Source of the DNA: Schlegelella_A sp963778525
GTDB taxonomy: Bacteria > Pseudomonadota > Gammaproteobacteria > Burkholderiales > Burkholderiaceae_C
Assembly: GCA_963778525.1 (NCBI GenBank)
Contig: CAVZUJ010000001.1
Coordinates: 992,001 to 1,056,000, forward strand
DNA: 64,000 nt
Direction of reading: 5' to 3'
Of this stretch, positions 53,581 to 64,000 are shown piece after piece (the stretch's first letter is position 1; each line of letters opens with the position of its first letter). The notes below the pieces were generated by a model. It did no database searches and was not told the origin of the DNA. It saw only the letters and a program-made list of their open reading frames with translations. The translations under genes and the position numbers were made by a program.

Positions 53581-53595
53581 GCCGGGGAGCGCGCG

Positions 53596-53617
53596 GCCGA
53601 GGCCTCGGCAGGCCTGC
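53596..53617 (+). terminator. Possible terminator-like palindromes after the CRP-type gene
   Basis: GCCGAGGCCTCGGC and the overlapping GCAGGCCTGC lie 16-37 bases after the stop, followed by TTTA. The palindromes lack a loop and the T-run is short, so termination is only possible, not clear. Confidence 0.25.
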
Positions 53618-53749
53618 TTTAGTCAGGCGCGGGCAGCGCCTCGTTCCATGACTTCTTCGACCACCTTGGCGTCGTGCACGAGCGGAGCGGTAGAGACAGC
53701 AGGCGTTGTCGCGGCCACGAGCGAGTAGAGGGCGACGGACCCTCAGAGA

Positions 53750-54556
53750 CTAGTAGCCGTTGTTCGAACCCATCCCAGACCGTCGCCGGGTTACCCGCAG
53801 CAGGGCCATGATGCCGAGTCCTGCCGCGAAAAGGGCGATACCTGCAGGCTCGGGCACGGGACTCACGGCGTGCAGGCCGCCCGTGAAATCATCAACTTTA
53901 GTCAGGTCCAACGAGTTGATCTCGCCGAAGATGCTCATCGATCCGACGTTATTCGCGGGCAGATCATCGACCGTCACGGCAATGACGCCCGGGCCGACTC
54001 CCGGGCCAGGTACGAACCGGAAAATATCCGACCCGCCGAGGCCTGCGTCAAGGCTCATCTGCAAAACGCCTGAGAAGATCTGGCCATTCAGCTGAGGATC
54101 AGTGGAATGCGACGTCAGCGTGAATCCGAGGCTCGCATCGCTCACCCAGTTGCCATTCGTGATCGTGAGCGTGCCGAGCAAGAATTGCACCCCACGACCA
54201 GAGACCGACTGCCCGCTTGCCGGCGTGAACGAGAAGATGTTCGGGGTGTTGACTAAGGGGCTGGTATCGAAGAATGTGAGACTCGGCTGAATAACCGAGA
54301 AGTTGAACAGCGCATCGAGGGCACCTGCATCGTTCGGATCCTGCGTACAGTTACCGCCTGCGCCGGCCGGGCAGATCTGAACCGTGTGAGGAGAACTGCC
54401 GCCCGGGGGCCCGAGGAAGTAGTTGATCCCGACCCCCTCGTAGATGGTCGAACCGAAGCTCGAGAATCCGCCTGTCACGGATACGGGCGTGGCCCGAGCC
54501 GCTGACACGAAGGCACAAAGGGCAGCGACAACCACCAAGAGGCGACAACTTTGCAT
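53750..54556 (-). CDS. PEP-CTERM sorting-domain exported protein
   Basis: A signal peptide ending in SAARA precedes a 268-residue beta-rich protein. The C-terminus carries the PEP-CTERM signal: VPEPAGIALFAAGLG with a hydrophobic helix and a basic RRR end. Such proteins are processed by exosortase XrtA/EpsH and secreted with exopolysaccharide. No exosortase gene is in this window. Base composition is lower in GC than the neighbours, as is common for secreted adhesin-like genes. Confidence 0.87.
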   Translation of the reverse strand: MQSCRLLVVVAALCAFVSAARATPVSVTGGFSSFGSTIYEGVGINYFLGPPGGSSPHTVQICPAGAGGNCTQDPNDAGALDALFNFSVIQPSLTFFDTSPLVNTPNIFSFTPASGQSVSGRGVQFLLGTLTITNGNWVSDASLGFTLTSHSTDPQLNGQIFSGVLQMSLDAGLGGSDIFRFVPGPGVGPGVIAVTVDDLPANNVGSMSIFGEINSLDLTKVDDFTGGLHAVSPVPEPAGIALFAAGLGIMALLRVTRRRSGMGSNNGY

Positions 54557-54942
54557 ACGTGCTCCCCGCAGCTCTTCACGAGCTGCGCCAGCCTACCCTC
54601 CCCTTACCTTCAGGGCCATACCGTCGTTGGGGTATTTTGGCCACCGCAGCTCGCCGTCCGTAGCCGAGCGTGCGTCTAGATCGGACTGCGAGTTGGCGAT
54701 CACGCCAAGAACCCGGCCATTGAGCTCGGCGGCCAAACGCTCGCTTCAGAACTATTTGCGCCCGCTCGAAGTTGGTCTGCGCAACGTCGACGACTGCCGA
54801 GACCGGTCGTTGAAGACCCCGTTGCCCAAGGCGGCCTATTCTCGATTCGCAGGCGACGTCAGCCGATCGCTACCGCGCAGTCCTTGCGACGATACGTCTT
54901 GAGCCAGACTACGGCTTCCTCGACTCACTTGCCGAAAACGCC
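54557..54942. other. 386-base gap without a recognisable gene
   Basis: The stretch is less GC-rich than its surroundings and has no reading frame with convincing codon bias or homology signal. A plus-strand frame through 54640-54902 shows no motif. It contains no clear palindrome or promoter. It may be a remnant of a lost gene upstream of DUF6494. Confidence 0.4.
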
Positions 54943-55142
54943 ATGAACGAAGAGACCTTCAACCTCAGCATTCGCAAATTCCTGAAGATGGTGGGCGTCA
55001 GCTCCCAGCGCGACATCGAGCAGGCGGTCGCCAAGGCGATCGCTGCGGGCGAGACGGGGACATCCTTCCCAGCGACGATGAGGCTCGAGATCCCGGCCTC
55101 AAGCTCGACGTCAAGTTCGACGGCGAGATCAACCTCGGCTAG
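54943..55142 (+). CDS. DUF6494 small protein (one-base deletion)
   Basis: MNEETFNLSIRKFLKMVGVS and the following DIEQAVAKAIAAGE match the DUF6494 family, a protein of about 65 residues of unknown function. The frame breaks near 55097, where a missing G (CCGGCC for CCGGGCC) would give EIPGLKLDVKFDGEINLG and a stop at 55140. The repaired end matches the family. As written, the frame runs on to 55281. Confidence 0.75.
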
Positions 55143-55277
55143 GCCGCGGGTCCAGACAGCTGCCGCTCGTCGGCTTGGTGCGGATCACGGGTCGCCGTGT
55201 CATTGGACAGGCTCGCCTACAACCGAAGGCTCCGTCGCCGCCCAGAACATGCAGAATTTCAACCGAGAGGAAGCAGC

Positions 55278-56582
55278 TTGATCGAAAGGCTCGCACGGCG
55301 CCTGCCGTTCTACTACGGGTGGGTCGTCGTCGGGGTTGTCTTCCTGACAATGGCGATCTGCGTGAACGCACGCACCGCCTTTTCATTGCTCTTCCCTCCG
55401 ATCCTCGACGAGTTCGGATGGGAGCGGGGCGTGACCGCCGGCGCGTTCTCGTTCGGCTTCATCGTCTCCGCCGTGCTGAGCCCGCTGCTGGGCCGCGTCA
55501 TGGACCGTCGTGGGCCTCGCTTCGTCATGGAGGTCGGCGTTGCCGCCACGGCTGCGGGCCTGTTACTTGTGACCTTCGCGAGCGAGCCCTGGCATGTCTA
55601 CCTGACGCTGGGCCTGTTGGTCGGCGCGGGCACGACGTTCACGGGCTACACCGGCCAGGCGCTTTTTCTGCCGAGCTGGTTTGTGCGCCGCCGGGGACTC
55701 GCGATGAGCATCGCCTTCGCCGGAGTGGGGTTCGGCTCCATCGTGATTCTCCCCGCGCTGCAGGTGTTCGTGGAGCGAAACGGTTGGCGTGCCGGGTGCT
55801 CGCTGCTCGGCCTGGTGGCGCTTGTCGTCCTTGTGCCGCTCAACCTGCTTCTCAGGCGGCGACCCGAGGAGCTCGGCCTGGCGCCGGATGGAGACCCGGA
55901 CACGCCCGCGGCGGCGAACGCCCGGCGGGTGAACGTGGTCGACCCCGCGTGGGCCGCCATCGACTGGACGCTCGCACGCGCGCTGCGCACCGCGCGGTTC
56001 TGGTGGATCGCAGTGGCCTACTTCGCTGCGCTCTTCTCGTGGTACGCCGTGCAGGTGCACCAGACCAAGTACCTCACCGAGACCGGCTTCGGTGCCCGCG
56101 AAGCCGCCTGGGCCCTTGGCGCCGTCAGCCTGGCCGGCGTGCCGGGGCAGATCGCACTCGGCTGGCTCTCGGACCGTATCGGACGCGAGATTGTCTGGGC
56201 GATCGGCTGTGCGGGGTTCTGCCTCACCTATGCCGTGCTGCTCGCGTTGCCGTCGCATCCGGGTATCCCGCTGCTCTACACGATGGTGATCGCGCAAGGC
56301 GCGCTGGGCTACGGTCTCACGTCGGTCATCGGCGCCATTCCTGCGGAGATCTTCGAGGGCAAGCACTACGGGCCGATCTTCGGGACGCTGATGCTCAGCG
56401 CACTCGCCGGCGGCGCGGCGGGTCCGTGGTTCATGGGCTTCGTCCATGACCGGACGGGCAACTACACGCTGGCGTTCTGGGTCGCCATCGGCTGCTCGGT
56501 GCTGTCGGCGCTCGCGATCTGGCGTGCCGCGCCCCGCGGCGTACGGGTCGTCGCCGGCAGGGCGAGGGCTGCGCAGGGATGA
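55278..56582 (+). CDS. MFS transporter, OFA/monocarboxylate-like
   Basis: The TTG start at 55278 follows GAGAGGAAGCAGC. The protein has 434 residues and 12 predicted helices: FYYGWVVVGVVFLTMAICVNAR opens helix 1, LLGRVMDRRGPRFVME is motif A, and GWLSDRIGREIVWAIG is its second copy. The pattern is that of the oxalate/formate antiporter and monocarboxylate group. The substrate is not known. An upstream ATG at 55197 is open but lacks a ribosome site. Confidence 0.87.
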   Translation: MIERLARRLPFYYGWVVVGVVFLTMAICVNARTAFSLLFPPILDEFGWERGVTAGAFSFGFIVSAVLSPLLGRVMDRRGPRFVMEVGVAATAAGLLLVTFASEPWHVYLTLGLLVGAGTTFTGYTGQALFLPSWFVRRRGLAMSIAFAGVGFGSIVILPALQVFVERNGWRAGCSLLGLVALVVLVPLNLLLRRRPEELGLAPDGDPDTPAAANARRVNVVDPAWAAIDWTLARALRTARFWWIAVAYFAALFSWYAVQVHQTKYLTETGFGAREAAWALGAVSLAGVPGQIALGWLSDRIGREIVWAIGCAGFCLTYAVLLALPSHPGIPLLYTMVIAQGALGYGLTSVIGAIPAEIFEGKHYGPIFGTLMLSALAGGAAGPWFMGFVHDRTGNYTLAFWVAIGCSVLSALAIWRAAPRGVRVVAGRARAAQG

Positions 56583-56661
56583 GGCGGAGAGCGGCGTCAA
56601 GCCGCTGGAACACGATGGTCTGCTTCCAAGCCGCCACTCAGGCCCCAAGGCATCGGCGACG

Positions 56662-57288
56662 TCATGCGCGCTCCGTGCCCCGCTTGCGCTTCGTCGTCTG
56701 CGGATGGACCGTCTCGCCTCGCGCCAGCATCGCCACGAAGGTCTCGATCTTCTTCTTGCGGCCGGCCTCGGTCTTCATGTGGAACACACGAAAGGCGATG
56801 GCAAAGCGGTTCTGTTCGCTCAGGGCGGCCAACGTCCTTCTGGCCGCAGGCACGGCGTCGATGGCGGCCTGCAGGTCGTCCGGAATCGGCATCCCCTTGC
56901 CGTTGGCGTAGGCGCGGGCCCAGCGGCCATCGGCTTGGGCGGCCTCGACTTGCTTCAGGCCGTGCGGCGTCATGCGGCCCGCCTCGATCAAGCGTGCAAC
57001 GTTCGCGACGTTGACCTTGCTCCAGATGCTCTTGCTGCGCCGCGGCGTGTAGCGCTGCAGGTAGCTGGTCGCGTCCAGGCCCTTGCGCACGGCATCGATC
57101 CAGCCCCAGCACAGCGCCACGTCGATGGCCTGCCTGGGCGTGATGGACCGCTGTCCCGAGCTCAGCCTGTGCAACTTCACCCAGACCTCGTTGCGCTGGT
57201 CGTGGTGGCCCGAGAGCCAGTCGTTGAAAGCCGCTTCGTCCACGAATTCGACCACGGTCGCGGGGTCGACGATGACCGGTGCCTTCAC
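56662..57288 (-). CDS. YdeI/OmpD-associated family protein
   Basis: A GTG start overlapping the AraC stop gives 208 residues. Family motifs are SGHHDQRNEVWVKLHR, ALCWGWIDAVRKGLD and the C-terminal NRFAIAFRVFHMKTEAGRKKKIE. Members have been linked to antimicrobial peptide or bacteriocin protection, but the mechanism is unknown. It is translationally coupled to the AraC-type regulator. Confidence 0.88.
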   Translation of the reverse strand: MKAPVIVDPATVVEFVDEAAFNDWLSGHHDQRNEVWVKLHRLSSGQRSITPRQAIDVALCWGWIDAVRKGLDATSYLQRYTPRRSKSIWSKVNVANVARLIEAGRMTPHGLKQVEAAQADGRWARAYANGKGMPIPDDLQAAIDAVPAARRTLAALSEQNRFAIAFRVFHMKTEAGRKKKIETFVAMLARGETVHPQTTKRKRGTERA

Positions 57289-58241
57289 TTGCCGCCGCTT
57301 TGCCGCCAGGTGCCCGGGGCCACACCGTACTCGCGCTTGAAGGCGCGGCTGAAGGCGGCTTCTGACTCATACCCCGCGCCCTCGGCAATTCGCGCCAGGG
57401 TGGTCTGCTCGCTGCGCAAGGCACCTGCCGCCAGGATCATCCGCCAGCGCGTGAGGTACTGCATGGGCGGCGCGCCCACCAGCTCGGTGAAGCGCTCGGC
57501 CAACACGCTGCGCGAGACATGGATCTCGGTCGCAAGCGCGTCCACGGTCCAGGCCCTGCTGGGGTCGCCATGCATCAGCGCGAGGCAACGGCTCACGGCG
57601 GGGTCGCGCAGGCCGGCCAGCCACCCCGGGTTGTTCGCCGGCATGGTCTCGATGTAGCCGCGCAGCACTTCGGCGAAGAGCACTTCGGCGACCTTGGCCT
57701 GGACCATCTCCGAGCCGGGACGACCGGCCGCGGCATCGGTCAGGACGAAGTTCACCGACTGCTCGATCCAGGGCCCCGCCGGCCGCTTGCGAAGCGAGGT
57801 GGTGAAGAGCCGGGGCAGGTTTTGCATCATGGCGCTGGGCGCGTCGCCTTCATAGGCGAACCAGCTGCAGATCAGGATGGTGGGCTCGCCGTCGCCGCCA
57901 TAGCGGATCCGTTCCAGCCCGGTCGGCTGTGGGCTCACGACGTGATCGATGTCCACGGCCGCGTGCTGCAAGCCGCTTCCCAGCACATGGGCATCGCCCA
58001 ACGGCAGCGCAACCACTTCGCCGGCCTGCACGCGAATCGGCTCCTCTCCTTCGATCTGAGTCCAGCACTGCCCTTGCAACACCAGATGGCAGATCGCCAG
58101 ACGCTGGGCCCCCGGGCGCACCAACTGGGCGATGTGGGCCCCCGGAGGCACCTCGAGGCACCAGGGCGCATGCATTTCGCCGTTGAGGAACAGCGCGCCC
58201 TCCAGGCGGATGGTGCGCAAAACGTCAGACAACACGTCCAC
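57285..58241 (-). CDS. AraC-family regulator with cupin sensor
   Basis: A 318-residue protein with an N-terminal cupin-6 domain (HLVLQGQCWTQIEGEE, then AGEVVALPLGDAHVL) and a C-terminal double HTH (VDALATEIHVSRSVLAERF, then LARIAEGAGYESEAAFSRAFKREYG). It is divergent from the DsrE-like gene, and an inverted repeat sits between them. Confidence 0.92.
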   Translation of the reverse strand: MDVLSDVLRTIRLEGALFLNGEMHAPWCLEVPPGAHIAQLVRPGAQRLAICHLVLQGQCWTQIEGEEPIRVQAGEVVALPLGDAHVLGSGLQHAAVDIDHVVSPQPTGLERIRYGGDGEPTILICSWFAYEGDAPSAMMQNLPRLFTTSLRKRPAGPWIEQSVNFVLTDAAAGRPGSEMVQAKVAEVLFAEVLRGYIETMPANNPGWLAGLRDPAVSRCLALMHGDPSRAWTVDALATEIHVSRSVLAERFTELVGAPPMQYLTRWRMILAAGALRSEQTTLARIAEGAGYESEAAFSRAFKREYGVAPGTWRQSGGK

Positions 58242-58266
58242 TTGCTACTTCGTCCCAATGAAGTGG

Positions 58267-58291
58267 CCGGAGTTTCGGTCAATGACTCCGG
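58267..58291. promoter_or_regulatory. Inverted repeat between araC-type and dsrE-like genes
   Basis: CCGGAGT (58267-58273) and ACTCCGG (58285-58291) form a perfect 7-base inverted repeat with an 11-base gap, in the 138-base divergent region. A TATATC hexamer near 58328 may be the -10 of the DsrE-like gene. The repeat is a candidate site for the adjacent regulator, though AraC proteins more often use direct repeats. Confidence 0.45.
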
Positions 58292-58379
58292 ACGTTCGGG
58301 CAAATATCGAGCCTCGCAAAAAAAGACTATATCCAGGTGGTGACAGCGACCACGAACTCACCCCTCAAGGAACTTCGAC

Positions 58380-58748
58380 ATGACCACGTCCCAACACAAC
58401 CTTGTCGTCCTCATGACACGGGGAGCCGATAGCGAATTGTCTTCCGTCGCACTGACCATCGCGTGTGGCGGCATCACCTCGGGCCAGAAGGTCTATCTGT
58501 TTCTCACCAGCGCAGCCGTGGACCTGGTGCGCAAGGGCTGCATCGACATGACCCACGTGCCGCCGCTCGACCCGCTGAGGACGCTGTTCAACGACTTCAT
58601 CGCCCGCGGTGGCGTCGTGTGGGCTTGCCCGCCTTGCGTCAAGGCGCGTGGCTATGCGCAGGAAGACTTCATCGAAGGCGTCACGATCGTCGGCGCCAGT
58701 GGCATGCACGAGTTGCTGAAAGGAGGGGCTGCGAGCCTCAGCTTCTGA
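58380..58748 (+). CDS. DsrE/F-like sulfur-relay family protein
   Basis: The 122-residue protein has the DsrE fold pattern (VVLMTRGADSELSSVALTIACGGITSGQKVYLFLTS) and a cysteine pair in WACPPCVKARGY, where persulfide-carrying cysteines lie in this family. It is probably a small cytoplasmic sulfur-transfer or sensing protein and the likely target of the divergent AraC-type regulator. Confidence 0.87.
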   Translation: MTTSQHNLVVLMTRGADSELSSVALTIACGGITSGQKVYLFLTSAAVDLVRKGCIDMTHVPPLDPLRTLFNDFIARGGVVWACPPCVKARGYAQEDFIEGVTIVGASGMHELLKGGAASLSF

Positions 58749-58849
58749 ACGAGGCGCGGCGTCTTCGAGTGCGTGGGCGCGCGTAATCGGCTCTGGCACG
58801 GCGTGGACAAGCCGCAATCTGCAGCCACACTCCTATGCTTCGACATGCC

Positions 58850-58940
58850 TGGTGGAGAGGGTGGGATTCGAACCCACGTTACGGTGAAACCGTAAACCAG
58901 ATTTCGAGTCTGGCGCATTCGACCACTCTGCCACCTCTCC
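58850..58940 (-). tRNA. tRNA-Ser(CGA)
   Basis: Read on the minus strand, the 91-base gene has acceptor GGAGAGG paired with CCTCTCC, an anticodon stem CCAGA/TCTGG with loop CTCGAAA (anticodon CGA), a long variable arm (TTACGGTTTCACCGTAA), a T-arm GTGGG-TTCGAAT-CCCAC and an encoded CCA. The long variable arm and anticodon identify serine, reading UCG. serS lies about 1 kb away on the same strand. Confidence 0.96.
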
Positions 58941-59004
58941 GGTACGGGTGCTTCGGCGGGTCGTCGTCGCCGAGGGCGGCATTCTAGACGACGGCTTCGC
59001 GACG

Positions 59005-59810
59005 TCAGGGCTGCGTGTGCAAGGTCAGCCCCGGCAGGCGGGGCTCGCTGAGTTCGGTGTGAAACGCCTGGCCCGGCAGCATCGGTGCGGCATCGGTGAT
59101 GGTGCCGGTGGTGACGATGTCGCCCGCCGCGATCGGCCAGCGCTGCGCCTGCTCGGCCATGGCATCGACCCAGACGCGCAGCGCGCTCAGCGGTCCGTCG
59201 AGCACGATGCTGCTGTCGCCCTCGTCGATCAGCTGGCCGTCGCGATGCAGTGCCACGTGCACCGACGCCAGCTGGCGCACGGGATCGGCGAAGTCCGACA
59301 TCGCCACCCGCTTGCCGACGAAGAGGCGGCCATGCAGGGCGAAGTCGGCAACCGTGTCGGTGTGTCGAAAGCGCCAGCCTTCGAAATGCGTATGCACGAT
59401 CTCGTAGCCATGCGCCACCCATTCGATGCAGCCGGCGAGCTCGGCCTCGCTCATGCCGGCGCGCGGCGCGCGGGCGAAGCCGAACATGATCTCGGGCTCG
59501 AGGCGCGGCTGCACGAAGGGCGCCAGCGCCACGCTCGCTTCCTGTTGCGCCACGAACTCCACGGTCGTGTTCCAGATCGGGCCCCAGATCGGCGCGTGCA
59601 CGCCGTAGCGATCCCAGATGCCGCGGTTCGTGAAGCCGATCTTGTAGCCCAGCGGCTGCTCGCCGCGGCCCAGGCGCAGGCGCCGGATCTCGTCGGCGAT
59701 GGCGTAGGCATCGGCGAGCGAGTAGCCAGGGTCGCTCGCGCTCAGCAGCGGGGTCATTCGCGCCGCGTCGTAGGCCTCCAGCAGCGTGCGCGCCCTGTCT
59801 TGCGTCGACG

Positions 59811-59814
<4 letters not shown>
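59005..59814 (-). CDS. 2-keto-4-pentenoate hydratase/fumarylacetoacetate-hydrolase-family enzyme
   Basis: A 269-residue protein of the FAH/hydratase superfamily (MhpD/DmpE/TesE-like). The metal-site segment is RLEPEIMFGF (E-x-E), with LGYKIGFTNRGIWDRYG before it and GDIVTTGTITDAAPM near the C-terminus. Such enzymes hydrate 2-hydroxypenta-2,4-dienoate or decarboxylate oxalocrotonate in meta-cleavage of aromatics. No other meta-cleavage gene is present, so the substrate is unknown. The ATG overlaps the serS stop (ATGA). Confidence 0.85.
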
Positions 59815-61112
<1,298 letters not shown>

Positions 61113-61202
61113 GACGTCCGGCCTGCCGGGTGCAGTGCCGCGAGAGGGGAAAGGGCCGGATTGTAGGGAGCGGGCCTCGCGCCGGGAGGCGCCGCCCTGG
61201 CC

Positions 61203-61430
61203 TCAGGCCGTCTGCTCGGCGCCGGCGCGCTGCATGTGCGCCATCGACGCGCTCGACGGCGACGACTCGGCGCGCGCATCGCACAAGACGCGCGAGGCAC
61301 AGTCGGCGCAGCGGCCGCACTGCGTGGCCACGCCGAGCTCGAACTGCAGGCATTCCAGGCTGACCGCGCCCTCGGCGGCGGCACGGCGGATCTGGTGATC
61401 CGAGACTCGGCGGCAGACGCAGACGATCAT
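61203..61430 (-). CDS. bfd: Bacterioferritin-associated ferredoxin Bfd
   Basis: A 75-residue [2Fe-2S] protein with the four cluster cysteines in the Bfd pattern: CVC near residues 4-6 and CGRC near 38-41. Bfd reduces bacterioferritin to mobilise stored iron. It lies 41 bases downstream of bfr in the same direction. Confidence 0.9.
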   Translation of the reverse strand: MIVCVCRRVSDHQIRRAAAEGAVSLECLQFELGVATQCGRCADCASRVLCDARAESSPSSASMAHMQRAGAEQTA

Positions 61431-61471
61431 GTCGAAATTCGCCCTTCGGTTCGTTTCGGCGCGCGTTCGGC

Positions 61472-61951
61472 TCAGCTGCCGTGCACGCCCATCTGCGACT
61501 GCAGATAGTTCTCGAGCCCGACCTTGGCGACGAGATCGATCTGCGTCTCGAGGTAGTCGATGTGCTCTTCGGTGTCGTCGAGGATGTCTTGCAGGATGTC
61601 GCGCGAGACGTAGTCGCGCACCGACTCGCAGTAGGCGATGCCGTCCTTGATCGTGCCCTGGGCGCCGGTTTCCGATTGCAGGTCGCAGGCCAGCAGCTCG
61701 GGCACGTCCTCGCCGATCAGCAGCTTGCCGAGGTCCTGCAGGTTGGGCAGGCCCCCGAGCACGAAGATGCGCTCCATCAAGGTGTCGGCGTGCTTCATCT
61801 CGCCAATCGATTCCTCGTATTCCTTCTTCGCCAGCTTGTCGAGACCCCAGTGCTTGAGCATCCGGTAGTGCAGGAAGTACTGGTTCGTCGCCGTCAGCTC
61901 GTTCTTCAGCTGTGCATTGAGATGCACGATGACCTGGGGATCGCTTTTCAT
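61472..61951 (-). CDS. bfr: Bacterioferritin
   Basis: A 159-residue four-helix iron-storage protein with the ferroxidase ligands in NELTATNQYFLHYRM (E18), IGEMKHADTLMER (E51, H54), and YVSRD-IDYLET-like later ligands. M52 is the family haem ligand. It forms a 24-mer. It is divergent from feoAB across a short AT-rich control region. Confidence 0.95.
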   Translation of the reverse strand: MKSDPQVIVHLNAQLKNELTATNQYFLHYRMLKHWGLDKLAKKEYEESIGEMKHADTLMERIFVLGGLPNLQDLGKLLIGEDVPELLACDLQSETGAQGTIKDGIAYCESVRDYVSRDILQDILDDTEEHIDYLETQIDLVAKVGLENYLQSQMGVHGS

Positions 61952-61967
61952 GGGGGTTCCGACGTTT

Positions 61968-61995
61968 GGGATTATGATTGATAATTGTTCCTATT
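61968..61995. promoter_or_regulatory. AT-rich control region with Fur-box-like sequence
   Basis: The divergent gap between bfr and feoA contains TTATGATTGATAATTGTT, which partly matches the Fur consensus (about 10 of 19 bases). The stretch is markedly more AT-rich than the surroundings. Fur control is expected for both sides by function; the match alone is weak. Confidence 0.45.
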
Positions 61996-62026
61996 TGCAA
62001 TCCACCTGCTGGATAGCCTTGTCATC

Positions 62027-62296
62027 ATGGCCCCTTCTGCCGAGCGTCCGCTGAGCACGCTCGCCGCCGGCGCACGCGCGACGGTGGCGCGCGTCGTCGC
62101 GTCCTCGCCCGAGGTGGATGCGGTGGCCCTGCGGCGCCTCGGCGAGCTCGGCTTCATCCCCGGCGAGCCGGTGCAGATGCTGCGCCGCGGCCCGGGCGGG
62201 CGCGAGCCGCTGGCCGTGCTGATCGGCGAAACGATCTTCGCCTTGCGCCTGCTCGAGGCCCAGTGCATCGAGGTCCGCCCGGAGATCGGCGCGTGA
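62027..62296 (+). CDS. feoA: Ferrous iron transport protein FeoA
   Basis: An 89-residue SH3-like protein (start MAPSAERP at 62027) with the FeoA pattern LRRLGELGFIPGEPVQMLRRGPGG and EPLAVLIGETIFALRLLEA. An earlier TTG at 61985 is open but falls in the control region. It supports FeoB-mediated Fe(II) uptake; feoB starts 10 bases after its stop. Confidence 0.92.
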   Translation: MAPSAERPLSTLAAGARATVARVVASSPEVDAVALRRLGELGFIPGEPVQMLRRGPGGREPLAVLIGETIFALRLLEAQCIEVRPEIGA

Positions 62297-62306
62297 GCCG
62301 CACGCC

Positions 62307-64000
<1,694 letters not shown>

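Noticed and set aside
54444..54902. A plus-strand frame across the PEP-CTERM promoter and the following gap
   Set aside because: Its first part is antisense to the PEP-CTERM gene, and the rest shows no motif or ribosome site.

Overview
The window is high-GC (roughly 68-70 percent), densely packed bacterial DNA with many ATGA/GTGA gene overlaps. It suggests a betaproteobacterium of the order Burkholderiales. The reasons are a Burkholderia-type PhnR regulator, DUF3717, classical beta-proteobacterial porin architecture, a PEP-CTERM protein, a LpxH-like PlcP and a FeoAB/Bfd/Bfr iron block. There are no rRNA genes, insertion sequences, phage genes or CRISPR arrays. One tRNA-Ser(CGA) is present.

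Layout. 1-4.7 kb (minus): a molybdenum hydroxylase operon of the form II CO-dehydrogenase-like type, in the order S-L-M followed by a MoxR/CoxD ATPase. 4.8-12.9 kb: an EgtB/SenA-like non-heme iron enzyme, a pilin-like protein, a small-alarmone-hydrolase-like HD protein, a DUF3717-DUF1289-MATE fusion and a CpxRA/Spy-like envelope stress module. 13-16.4 kb: DUF2252, then a PlcP-Agt lipid remodelling pair (phospholipid phosphatase plus glycosyltransferase). 16.5-25.6 kb: a phosphonate operon consisting of the regulator phnR, the ABC importer phnDCEE, phosphonoacetate hydrolase phnA, an Fe-alcohol dehydrogenase, phosphonoacetaldehyde dehydrogenase phnY and a 2-hydroxyacid dehydrogenase. Together these two blocks look like a phosphorus-scavenging island.

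25.7-33 kb (minus): a TIR-domain protein translationally coupled to an MFS exporter, an EamA permease, a GT39-type glycosyltransferase with a PAP2 phosphatase, and a second two-component system. 33-43 kb: a methyltransferase-like membrane protein, a porin, an internally repeated membrane protein, a YncE-like propeller, a reductase, the DUF3300-DUF2950 operon and a beta-barrel protein. 43-52 kb: TAXI protein, MscS channel, GNAT, membrane proteins, SulP transporter. 52-58.8 kb: a LuxR-type and a CRP-type regulator, a PEP-CTERM protein, DUF6494, an MFS transporter, YdeI, AraC and DsrE proteins. 58.8-64 kb: tRNA-Ser, a hydratase, serS, bfd-bfr and, divergently, feoA-feoB (cut by the window edge).

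The most interesting regulatory signal is a palindrome, GGACC-WW-GGTCC, found three times (42237, 46288, 49237). Its centre lies exactly 31.5 bp from a -10-like hexamer in four promoters, one copy serving two divergent promoters symmetrically. It defines a small candidate regulon (DUF3300-DUF2950, a barrel protein, GNAT, SulP) with no -35 element.

A caution: 2.3 kb, 17.3-28 kb, 55.1 kb and 60.5-63.7 kb carry many single-base frameshifts, mostly +1 insertions, in otherwise intact genes. Ten lie in phnY alone. They look like consensus errors rather than decay, and the affected genes are annotated here as single interrupted reading frames.
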